From positions 1 through 11,267 of the forward strand of contig CBFHSW010000102.1 in assembly GCA_965658595.1 (NCBI GenBank): a stretch of DNA of 11,267 bases. Direction: 5' to 3'. Under the pieces are notes generated by a model. The model was not told the origin of the DNA, did not search any database, and saw only the letters and a list, made by a program, of their open reading frames with translations. Both the position numbers and the translations under genes were made by a program. Below are positions 1-5,836 of the stretch, one piece after another. This DNA comes from UBA1858 sp965658595 (GTDB taxonomy: Bacteria > Pseudomonadota > Gammaproteobacteria > UBA4575). The first letter of the stretch is position 1. The number at the start of each line of letters is the position of its first letter.

Positions 1-160
1 TACCTTGGTGAGCCTAGCGGCCAGCTATAAAATCAATCAGCACATAAGTATTGAAGGACGCATCGAAAATTTACTTGATGAGTCCTATGAGGACGTAATA
101 GGCTATCAAACACAGGGACGCCGAGGATTTGTTGGGATCAATTTCAATCAGCAGAGGTAG
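1..160 (+). CDS. btuB: BtuB-like TonB-dependent outer-membrane receptor, C-terminal fragment
   Basis: Only the last 52 codons are in the window, in the frame starting at base 2 and ending at the TAG at 158-160. The translation contains a last-strand signature of cobalamin receptors: an ENLLDESYEDV segment, then GYQTQGR, closely resembling the NLFDKDYETVYGYQTAGR end of Escherichia coli BtuB as I remember it. The family makes the outer-membrane beta-barrel that imports cobalamin using TonB energy. The following genes (cobalamin-binding protein, cobalamin adenosyltransferase) support a B12 substrate. The protein ends INF followed by NQQR, so the usual terminal aromatic residue is not last. The next ATG (166) lies 5 bases after the stop, so the two genes are probably one transcript. 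A cobalamin riboswitch, if present, would lie upstream, outside the window. Confidence 0.82.
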   Translation, partial: TLVSLAASYKINQHISIEGRIENLLDESYEDVIGYQTQGRRGFVGINFNQQR

Positions 161-165
161 TAACC

Positions 166-729
166 ATGAACGCGACAAAAAAGTTCTCTCCTGAAATACT
201 CATTAAGCTCACCTATGGCTTAATTATTTTCACCATATTGTCGCGTCTACTGCCGCATGCCTATAACTTCACTTCGGTAGGGGCGCTCAGTTTGTTTGCA
301 GGAGCAACCTTACCCATCAGGGTCGCTTGGATAGTCCCCTGCTTTGCCCTACTCATTACTGATGCGTTTGCGGGATTTTATCATCTCACTGTGATGTTAT
401 TTGTGTATGCAGGCTTCATACTATGCGCTCTATTAGGTGGTCTCACATTAAGTCATAAAAAAGGTTTTTGGCGTCTTACTTCCAGCGCCATGCTAGCGGC
501 CATTATTTTTTATCTGATCTCTAATTTTGGCATGTGGCTATCCGGTCTCAACTATCCTATGACTCTGAATGGTCTAGTCGAGTGTTATGTACAAGGCCTA
601 CCGTATCTAAAGGTTAACCTGTATGCAGATGTTATCTATAGTTATTTTTTATTTGGGATCTACGCATTGCTAGTATTAAACATACAACCCTCGGCAGACA
701 AAATACACCCTCAAATAAACGTCAAATAA
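166..729 (+). CDS. DUF6580-type small polytopic membrane protein, copy 1 (candidate corrinoid uptake component)
   Basis: This 187-residue hydrophobic protein has about five or six predicted membrane segments (roughly residues 14-28, 36-48, 53-66, 76-93, 107-126, 155-172) and no catalytic motif I recognise. It resembles the DUF6580 family of putative transport proteins: SRLLPHAYNFTSVGA (26-40), an acidic residue at a segment end (TDAFAG, D66), SNFGMW (119-124) and a GL..CY..GLPY block (137-147) followed by N151 and D155. A Shine-Dalgarno AGAGG at 153-157, 8 bases before the ATG, fixes the start. It sits 5 bases after the btuB stop and before a cobalamin-binding protein gene, so a role in inner-membrane B12 passage is plausible. 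BtuM, a single-protein B12 transporter of Gram-negative bacteria, is a functional precedent; whether this family is homologous to it I cannot tell. It is a diverged paralogue of the protein at 3277-3798. Function is inferred from context only. Confidence 0.75.
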   Translation: MNATKKFSPEILIKLTYGLIIFTILSRLLPHAYNFTSVGALSLFAGATLPIRVAWIVPCFALLITDAFAGFYHLTVMLFVYAGFILCALLGGLTLSHKKGFWRLTSSAMLAAIIFYLISNFGMWLSGLNYPMTLNGLVECYVQGLPYLKVNLYADVIYSYFLFGIYALLVLNIQPSADKIHPQINVK

Positions 730-818
730 CAACTATTTAATAACAAACATAAAAACTCAGTAAATCACTCAATCAATATCATGAGGACACTACATATCGA
801 TCTGTTGACTTAAATATT

Positions 819-1724
819 ATGCGTATTATTTCATTACTACCAAGTGCCACAGAAATCATCTGCTTGTTAGATTTACAGGATGATTTAGTGGGGATCACTC
901 ATGAATGTGATTACCCTATGGGACTTGATCACTTGCCGATAGTCACACACTCGAGTATCAATAAAAATGTCACTAGTCGAGCCATTGATAATCAGGTGCG
1001 TGATTCTTTACAACATACAAATGCACTTTACACTCTCAATGATGAATTAATTGAACGTCTACAACCGGACTTATTTGTCACTCAATCGCTTTGTAATGTA
1101 TGTGCTGTTGATCATAATGATGTGCTTAAGCTGGCACAAAAACTCACATCAACACCAGCTATTGTCAATTTAGAGCCGGTGTGTCTGGATGATATTTACG
1201 CAACACTGCAACAACTAGGAGAAGCCACTCAACGTCTGACCTTAGCCACTCAAAAAATTGCTCATATGCAGCAGCGTGTAGAAGCGATAGCGTTGCAATC
1301 TCATCAGCGTGTTCAACACTCTGCAAGACCACGGGTAGTGTTTCTTGAATGGATAGATCCACTATTTAACTCAGGACATTGGATTCCAGAAATCATTCAT
1401 CTAGCTGGTGGCGAAGATATGCTTGGTACTGCAGGAGATGCAGCTGTCAGACTGGAGTGGTCGCAGATATGTGCTATTGATCCAGAATTTCTTGTAGTAT
1501 CTTGTTGTGGATATAACCTTGAGCAAACGCAGAGAGATTTGGAAATTTTGCAGAATTTTGACGGTTGGCAACAGTTGCGATGCGTGCAAACACAACGTTG
1601 TTTTGTGGTTGATGGCAATGCTTATTTTAGTCGCCCATCTCCGCGCTTGTTAGACAGTCTTGAGATCATGTCAAATATACTTAACAACAAAGCTGATAGT
1701 CGTTATCAATTGATTACAGCATGA
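819..1724 (+). CDS. BtuF-like cobalamin-binding protein lacking a signal peptide
   Basis: This 301-residue protein belongs to the BtuF/FepB-type binding-protein fold (COG0614-like). Visible family blocks are ISLLPSATEI (4-13), THECDYP (27-33), the two-cysteine block LCNVC (91-95), LEP (118-120), EWIDPLF and GHWIPE (177-191) with AGG (196-198), and a CCGY block (229-232) where relatives usually have PCGF. Classical BtuF is periplasmic and delivers B12 to BtuCD, but this protein starts directly at the first beta strand. The frame upstream is open only back to 753 and has no ATG, GTG or TTG, so no secreted form can be encoded. It is probably cytoplasmic, as in a known signal-less subgroup found near B12 genes, whose role I do not know. 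The ribosome binding site is poor (TTAAATATT before the ATG). No btuC or btuD is adjacent. The cobalamin link rests on family and neighbours. Confidence 0.85.
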   Translation: MRIISLLPSATEIICLLDLQDDLVGITHECDYPMGLDHLPIVTHSSINKNVTSRAIDNQVRDSLQHTNALYTLNDELIERLQPDLFVTQSLCNVCAVDHNDVLKLAQKLTSTPAIVNLEPVCLDDIYATLQQLGEATQRLTLATQKIAHMQQRVEAIALQSHQRVQHSARPRVVFLEWIDPLFNSGHWIPEIIHLAGGEDMLGTAGDAAVRLEWSQICAIDPEFLVVSCCGYNLEQTQRDLEILQNFDGWQQLRCVQTQRCFVVDGNAYFSRPSPRLLDSLEIMSNILNNKADSRYQLITA

Positions 1725-1727
1725 GCT

Positions 1728-1759
1728 CCTGTTATTCCATCTAGATGATTATAGACAGG
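1728..1759 (+). repeat. Imperfect inverted repeat with a palindromic core between btuF-like and adenosyltransferase genes
   Basis: The outer arms CCTGT (1728-1732) and ACAGG (1755-1759) are complementary, and TAT/ATA extends them with one bulged G. Inside lies a perfect 10-bp palindrome, CATCTAGATG, at 1738-1747. It begins 3 bases after the stop of the BtuF-like gene. No run of T follows, so it does not look like an intrinsic terminator. It could be an operator, a processing or stabilising hairpin, or chance. Confidence 0.35.
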
Positions 1760-1801
1760 CAATATCATACACTGGCGGCATCCTAAACTAGGAATAAGAT
1801 A

Positions 1802-2365
1802 ATGGGTAAACGTTTAACAAAAATATATACGCGTACGGGTGATGATGGCAGTACCGGCTTAGCCAGTGGTGAACGTGTCGGTAAAGATTGTTTATTAATT
1901 CAAGCGCAAGGTGACCTGGATGAGCTAAATGCTCACATAGCCAGTTTGCGTGCCCATAATACCCATCAATCGATCAACCAATTATTAGTAGCGATTCAGC
2001 ATCACCTTTTCAATCTTGGGGGTGAATTGAGTGCGCCTGAGTGTGATCTCACGCATAGTAGTGAAATTCTTTGGTTGGAGTCGTGGATCGATCATTTCAA
2101 TCAGAGTTTACCGCCCTTAGAAGATTTCATATTACCGGGTGATGATATCTGTGTTGCTCAATGCCATGTCACGCGTACTGTTTGCCGTCGCACTGAGCGC
2201 AACTTAGTGCAATGGTCACGTGACCATGATGTCAGGCCTGAGTTATTGCAGTATATAAATCGCTTATCAGATTTACTGTTTGTGATCGGTCGAGTGATTG
2301 AAGCTGATAATAATCAAACCACAACTTTGTGGGAAAAGAATCTTGCACTTCCACAACCTGAATAA
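1802..2365 (+). CDS. pduO: PduO-type cob(I)alamin adenosyltransferase
   Basis: This enzyme transfers the adenosyl group of ATP to cob(I)alamin (or cobyrinic acid a,c-diamide), making adenosylcobalamin in the cytoplasm. The 187-residue length is normal for the stand-alone PduO/MMAB type. The N-terminal ATP-binding motif is YTRTGDDGST (9-18), followed by GDLDELN (37-43). The C-terminal half has the conserved CRRTERN helix (128-134) and NRLSDLLFVIGR (153-164), which in the human enzyme reads NRLSDYLF. AGGAA just before the ATG (from 1790) is a good ribosome binding site. The gene follows the cobalamin-binding protein gene by 77 bases and precedes the kinase gene by 6 bases. Adenosylation is the usual last step of salvage after BtuB uptake and traps the cofactor in the cell. 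It is not the BtuR/CobA type, which has a Walker P-loop. Confidence 0.95.
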   Translation: MGKRLTKIYTRTGDDGSTGLASGERVGKDCLLIQAQGDLDELNAHIASLRAHNTHQSINQLLVAIQHHLFNLGGELSAPECDLTHSSEILWLESWIDHFNQSLPPLEDFILPGDDICVAQCHVTRTVCRRTERNLVQWSRDHDVRPELLQYINRLSDLLFVIGRVIEADNNQTTTLWEKNLALPQPE

Positions 2366-2371
2366 CGACAG

Positions 2372-3268
2372 ATGCGCATAGGCATAGATTTAGGAGGCAC
2401 TAAGATCGCTTGCATGGCAGTATGCCAACAGGGCCAGGTTCTTTATGAAACTAGGGTTGATACACCAAAGGATAATTATGTTGCGACTCTAATCGCTATC
2501 CGAGATTTGGTGCTGGAGACTGAATCAAACTGCCAGCAAACCGGCTCTGTTGGCATCGCCACACCAGGATCAATTTCACCTCATAGCGGCTTGTTGAGAA
2601 ATTCTAATTCTACTTGCTTAAATGAGCGATCATTCCAACTTGATATTCAACATATCCTAGAACGTGATGTCCGTATCAGTAACGATGCCAATTGTTTTGC
2701 TTTATCAGAAGCTATAGATGGTGCAGGCCAAGAGGCCAATAGTGTATTCGGCGTGATTCTTGGCACTGGTGTAGGTGCAGGCATTGTCATCAATCAACAA
2801 ATAATAGATGGCCCTAATGGTATTGGTGGAGAATGGGGACACAATCCTTTTCCAGACACTGAAACTCAGAAATCAACCATTAGATGCTGGTGTGATCGAA
2901 ATAACTGCATAGAAACTTTCCTCTCTGGTCCCGCTTTACAACGCGTCTTTTATCAACGTTATGGTGAATATCATTCCGCCCAAGAAATTGCTCACCGAGC
3001 CTCTCAAGGCGATGCCGCTGCAAACGCTAGCCTACAAGAATATGAACAGCGACTGGCACAATGTCTAGCCATGGTGATTAATATCTTAGATCCAGAATTG
3101 ATAGTGCTAGGTGGAGGATTATCAAATATTCAACGTCTGTATGATAATATTCCCAAACTTTGGCAACCTTATATTTTCTCAGATTGCGTTTTCACACAAC
3201 TGCGACCACCTAAGCATGGTGATGCCAGTGGCGTTCGTGGAGCCGCTTGGCTATGGCCTTCAACCTAG
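2372..3268 (+). CDS. mak: ROK-family sugar kinase, Mak (fructokinase/mannokinase)-like
   Basis: This 298-residue ROK kinase is complete. The N-terminal phosphate-binding motif is GIDLGGTK (4-11). SNDANC (103-108) carries the likely catalytic base D105. GTGVGAG lies at 131-137, GGEWGH at 152-157, and the zinc site is H157 with C172, C174 and C179 in CWCDRNNC. The C terminus KHGDASGVRGAAWLWP is almost that of E. coli Mak as I recall it, and ATPGSISP and NDANC also match, so ATP-dependent phosphorylation of fructose or mannose is the best guess. The ATG lies 6 bases after the adenosyltransferase stop with no strong ribosome binding site, which suggests translational coupling. Its place between a cobalamin enzyme gene and a membrane protein gene is unexpected for a sugar kinase; it may simply ride in the operon. 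The substrate is not provable from sequence. Confidence 0.9.
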   Translation: MRIGIDLGGTKIACMAVCQQGQVLYETRVDTPKDNYVATLIAIRDLVLETESNCQQTGSVGIATPGSISPHSGLLRNSNSTCLNERSFQLDIQHILERDVRISNDANCFALSEAIDGAGQEANSVFGVILGTGVGAGIVINQQIIDGPNGIGGEWGHNPFPDTETQKSTIRCWCDRNNCIETFLSGPALQRVFYQRYGEYHSAQEIAHRASQGDAAANASLQEYEQRLAQCLAMVINILDPELIVLGGGLSNIQRLYDNIPKLWQPYIFSDCVFTQLRPPKHGDASGVRGAAWLWPST

Positions 3269-3276
3269 GTAAAAAC

Positions 3277-3798
3277 ATGCAACGATTAAACAACATACAA
3301 TGGCAATGGGTAGTAGCCGTGATCGTATTATTAGCTCTGAGCCGATTCATGCCTCATCCACCCAATTTCACACCGATAGGCGCTATGGCAATTTTGTCCG
3401 GAGGCCTGTTCAAGTCATTGCGGTTGGGATTGGCAATCCCTTTATTTGCCATGTTGGTCAGTGATTTAATCATAGGCCTGCATAGCTCCATGTTATTTGT
3501 GTATGCAGCGATCGCTTTGATCACACTAGGCTGTCATTTTTTATTGCACAAGCTCAATCTGCTATCCATGACTTCAGCCATTGTTTTTGCAAGTGCGGTA
3601 TTTTTCTTACTGACTAATTTTGGTGCATGGATAAGTCATGATATCTACCCTCACAATGCACAAGGATTATGGCTAGCTTATGTCGCCGGCATACCTTTTT
3701 TGTTGAACAGCTTTCTCGCCAATGTTGCCTTTACGGCTTTAGCCTGCGTCTCATTATCAATCTTTGCTAAACCTAAGCAGAGCTTGTCACACAGCTAA
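3277..3798 (+). CDS. DUF6580-type small polytopic membrane protein, copy 2
   Basis: This 173-residue hydrophobic protein has about five or six predicted membrane segments and is related to the product of 166-729. Shared blocks are SRFMPHPPNFTPIGA (22-36), SDLIIGLHS (62-70, D63), LFVYA (73-77), TNFGAW (113-118) and a GL..AY..GIPF block (130-141). The ATG at 3277 is preferred because AGG at 3267-3269, overlapping the kinase stop, is 7 bases upstream. TTG 3247 and ATG 3253 are in frame, but those starts would overlap the kinase gene and add up to ten residues without features. Compared with copy 1 it keeps the HPPNFTP motif but lacks the CY pair and has N149 where copy 1 has D155. The family is annotated only as putative transport; a link to cobalamin or another cluster substrate is inference. 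The stop is only 8 bases from the convergent sspB stop. Confidence 0.75.
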   Translation: MQRLNNIQWQWVVAVIVLLALSRFMPHPPNFTPIGAMAILSGGLFKSLRLGLAIPLFAMLVSDLIIGLHSSMLFVYAAIALITLGCHFLLHKLNLLSMTSAIVFASAVFFLLTNFGAWISHDIYPHNAQGLWLAYVAGIPFLLNSFLANVAFTALACVSLSIFAKPKQSLSHS

Positions 3799-3806
3799 AT
3801 CTCTCG

Positions 3807-4247
3807 CTATTTAACGACTTTCAAGTGCGCCTTACTTGGCTTACTGGACTTGGATGATGATTCAATACTGGCATCGGTAGAAGATTGCTCAGTGGATCGC
3901 GGGGTGGGACTATCAGGATCTGGAGTCGGCTCACTACCCTCTTCTTCATTAAACATCATACCTTGGCCATTTTCTCGAGTGTAAATAGCCAACACATATT
4001 GAATAGGAATATAAACTTGCATCGGTGACCCGTCAAAACGCGCGTTAAAAGCTACCGCATCATCCCCTAGAGAGAGTGCTTGAGTTGCACTCGGGCTGAT
4101 GTTCAGTACGATTTTGTGGTCTTCTTCATACTGTCTTGGAACGACCACTTGATCGTGTTGACTATCCACTAAAATATGTGGCGTCATTTGATTGTCCAAA
4201 ATCCACTCATAAATAGCACGAATAAGATAGGGACGCGTTGATGTCAT
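3807..4247 (-). CDS. sspB: SspB, ClpXP protease specificity-enhancing factor
   Basis: SspB is a cytoplasmic adaptor that captures ssrA-tagged and some other proteins and delivers them to ClpXP. The 146-residue protein has the folded substrate-binding domain at about 1-110 (RPYLIRAIYEWILDN near the start, TPHILVD, VLNISPSAT, FNARFDG, YIPIQYVLAIYTRENG). A flexible Ser/Pro/Glu-rich linker (about 104-138) follows, and the terminal motif HLKVVK (141-146) matches the ClpX-docking tail of E. coli SspB, which ends LRVVK. Both functional modules are therefore intact. It lies downstream of sspA on the same strand, as in E. coli, but with an unusually wide gap of 137 bases that could hold its own promoter. 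No clear Shine-Dalgarno precedes the ATG. Confidence 0.95.
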   Translation of the reverse strand: MTSTRPYLIRAIYEWILDNQMTPHILVDSQHDQVVVPRQYEEDHKIVLNISPSATQALSLGDDAVAFNARFDGSPMQVYIPIQYVLAIYTRENGQGMMFNEEEGSEPTPDPDSPTPRSTEQSSTDASIESSSKSSKPSKAHLKVVK

Positions 4248-4285
4248 ATGAAAATCACTAAGCTGAATAGTTCGATACCTTTATG

Positions 4286-4314
4286 ATAATACTCGCATTA
4301 AGAACACACTTGAA
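4286..4314 (-). promoter_or_regulatory. Candidate sigma70-type promoter for sspB
   Basis: Reading the - strand, TTCAAG (4314-4309) is followed after 17 bases by TATTAT (4291-4286), which is five of six to the -10 consensus. The -35 match is only partial. It lies 39 bases upstream of the sspB ATG, in the 137-base gap after sspA. It was recognised by eye and AT-rich sequence gives chance matches. Confidence 0.3.
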
Positions 4315-4384
4315 TAGCTCAAGCGATAATCCATTCTAGCCAAACCAGGAGTGAACTTAACGGGAAAAACGAGTGCAATAGAGC

Positions 4385-5014
4385 TTATAAAGGGAACATC
4401 TCAAGTTCTTCTTCCGTAAGACTGCTGCGGAATGAAGGACGGTCAAAAACTAACTTACTATATTCGATGATGGGCTGAGCTTGCGCGGTTAACTGCACAC
4501 CTAGACTCGGCAAACGCCACAACAGCGGTGCAATAGAGCAATCTACCAAACTAAACTCATCACTTAAGAAATATGGTTTAGCTTTGAAGATTTCCACAGA
4601 GCTTAGTAGGCTCTCTTCTAATTGTTTGCGTCCAGCTTGTTTCTGCATCTCATCACCATCGATGATAGCTTGCATAGGCTGATACCAATCATTTTCTATG
4701 TGCAGTAAAGCTAAACGAGATTTTGAACGTGATACTGGATCCACAGGCATCAGAGGCGGATGTGGGAAACGCTCATCAAAATATTCCATGATTACGCGTG
4801 CATCATAAAGCACTAAATCTCTGTCTACGAGAGTAGGCACTGAGTTGTAAGGATTCAACTCAAACAGATCTTCAGGCTTGTTATTGATATCAATCTGAAC
4901 CACATCTGCTGTGATGTCTTTTTCAGATAATACGATGCGTGTTCTGTGACTTTGAATACATGTAGGATCAGAAAACAAAGTCATCACTGATCTTCGATTA
5001 GCGATTAACGCCAT
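4385..5014 (-). CDS. sspA: SspA, stringent starvation protein A (GST-fold RNA polymerase-binding regulator)
   Basis: SspA is a cytoplasmic RNA-polymerase-associated protein with a glutathione-transferase fold but no transferase activity. It acts in stationary-phase and acid stress and, in several pathogens, in virulence gene control. The 209 residues are full length. The thioredoxin-like half includes RRSVMTLFSDPT (7-18), LNPYNSVPTLVDRDLVLY (53-70) and the family signature ERFPHPPLMP (81-90) with the surface PHP loop at 84-86. The helical half has KPYFLSDEFSLVDC and APLLWRLP, nearly identical to E. coli SspA as I recall it. GAGAA upstream of the ATG is a modest ribosome binding site. It follows petC by 75 bases on the same strand, a common arrangement in gamma- and betaproteobacteria, and may be partly read through from petABC. 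Confidence 0.96.
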   Translation of the reverse strand: MALIANRRSVMTLFSDPTCIQSHRTRIVLSEKDITADVVQIDINNKPEDLFELNPYNSVPTLVDRDLVLYDARVIMEYFDERFPHPPLMPVDPVSRSKSRLALLHIENDWYQPMQAIIDGDEMQKQAGRKQLEESLLSSVEIFKAKPYFLSDEFSLVDCSIAPLLWRLPSLGVQLTAQAQPIIEYSKLVFDRPSFRSSLTEEELEMFPL

Positions 5015-5040
5015 AGATTTCTCAATATTGGTTGTGATTC

Positions 5041-5076
5041 TTTCGGCCGAGCATCTATATAGATACTCGGCTAAAA
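5041..5076 (-). repeat. Stem-loop between petC and sspA
   Basis: GCCGAG (5046-5051) and CTCGGC (5066-5071) form a six-pair stem that continues through the 12-bp palindrome at 5053-5064. The single inner mismatch (5052/5065) is C-A in + strand RNA but a G-U pair in - strand RNA, so the hairpin fits the pet-ssp transcript. On the - strand the bases before it are UUUUA and those after it CGAAAG. It therefore lacks the trailing U tract of an intrinsic terminator and is more likely a processing, stabilising or attenuating element between the two gene groups. Confidence 0.5.
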
Positions 5077-5089
5077 TTGATTATAGTGC

Positions 5090-5836
5090 CTAGTGTACGT
5101 CTTTCCAGTACTCTTTCTTCAGGTAGTAGGCGAATATGCCTAGTACGAATAGGAAGAATAACACACCCACACCGACTGACTTACGTTGAAGTTGTGCAGG
5201 TTCTGCTAGATATACTAAGAAGTTCACCAAATCTTGGATAGTTCTGTCGTACTCTGCTTCAGTTTGTTGACCTTCTACAGCGAGCTTGAATGGTGAGTGA
5301 CTTGCACCACCATGTCCGTCATCAGCATGCTCATCTGCGGCTTTCAAAGCCTGGAAACCTTGCAGTTCCCATAACACGTGTGGCATGGAAGTACCTGGTA
5401 ACATCTTATTGTTGATGCCGCGTGCAGCAGAATCATCAATATAGAAAGACTTCAAGAAGCTATATAGCCAGTCTGCACCACGTGCGCGAGCTTTCACACT
5501 TAGATCGGGAGGCGTTGCACCAAACCAAGCTTTGCCTTGATCTGCAGTCATTGCCACAGTCATGGTTTCACCCATCTTTTGATCGGTAAACAACATATTC
5601 TCACGCATGTTTTCTGCACTGATGCCTAGGTCAGCTGCTACTCGGTTGTAACGACTGAATGCTGCTGAGTGACAAGAGAGACAATAGTTCACGAACGTCT
5701 TAGCGCCACGTTGTAATGACTTTTGGTTACCAGTGTCCACATTCATGTGAAAAATTGGACCACTACCACCCGCCGCCCAAGCATGAGATGACATTAATAA
5801 TGCCGCTAGGCAGATTGATTTAATCAAATTTTTCAT
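5090..5836 (-). CDS. petC: Cytochrome c1 subunit of ubiquinol-cytochrome c reductase
   Basis: Cytochrome c1 takes electrons from the Rieske cluster and passes them to soluble or membrane cytochrome c on the periplasmic face. The 248-residue precursor has a Sec signal peptide at 1-21 (KNLIKSICLAALLMSSHAWA), heme c attachment CLSCH (52-56), a SRYNR segment (61-65), the probable axial methionine M151 in GTSMPHVLWELQG, and a C-terminal membrane anchor (about 221-239) ending KKEYWKDVH. The ATG at 5836 is chosen because it has GAGAGG 8 bases upstream, begins the signal peptide, and overlaps the petB stop as ATGA. A longer frame upstream to 5941 runs through petB and is not used. An acidic, histidine-rich insert (about 168-180, with H170, H175, H180) precedes the anchor. 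Confidence 0.97.
   Translation of the reverse strand: MKNLIKSICLAALLMSSHAWAAGGSGPIFHMNVDTGNQKSLQRGAKTFVNYCLSCHSAAFSRYNRVAADLGISAENMRENMLFTDQKMGETMTVAMTADQGKAWFGATPPDLSVKARARGADWLYSFLKSFYIDDSAARGINNKMLPGTSMPHVLWELQGFQALKAADEHADDGHGGASHSPFKLAVEGQQTEAEYDRTIQDLVNFLVYLAEPAQLQRKSVGVGVLFFLFVLGIFAYYLKKEYWKDVH

Noticed and set aside
781..813. A 10-codon ATG frame (781-813) as a leader peptide before the BtuF-like gene
   Set aside because: There is no attenuator hairpin after it and no meaningful codon bias; short frames of this size are expected by chance.
730..818. Cobalamin riboswitch in the gaps of the B12 cluster
   Set aside because: The gaps at 730-818 and 1725-1801 are too short for the roughly 200-base element and I see no B12-box-like core; any riboswitch would be upstream of btuB, outside the window.
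1165..1618. Antisense reading frames inside the BtuF-like gene
   Set aside because: They are shadows of a well-conserved coding region and show no features of their own.
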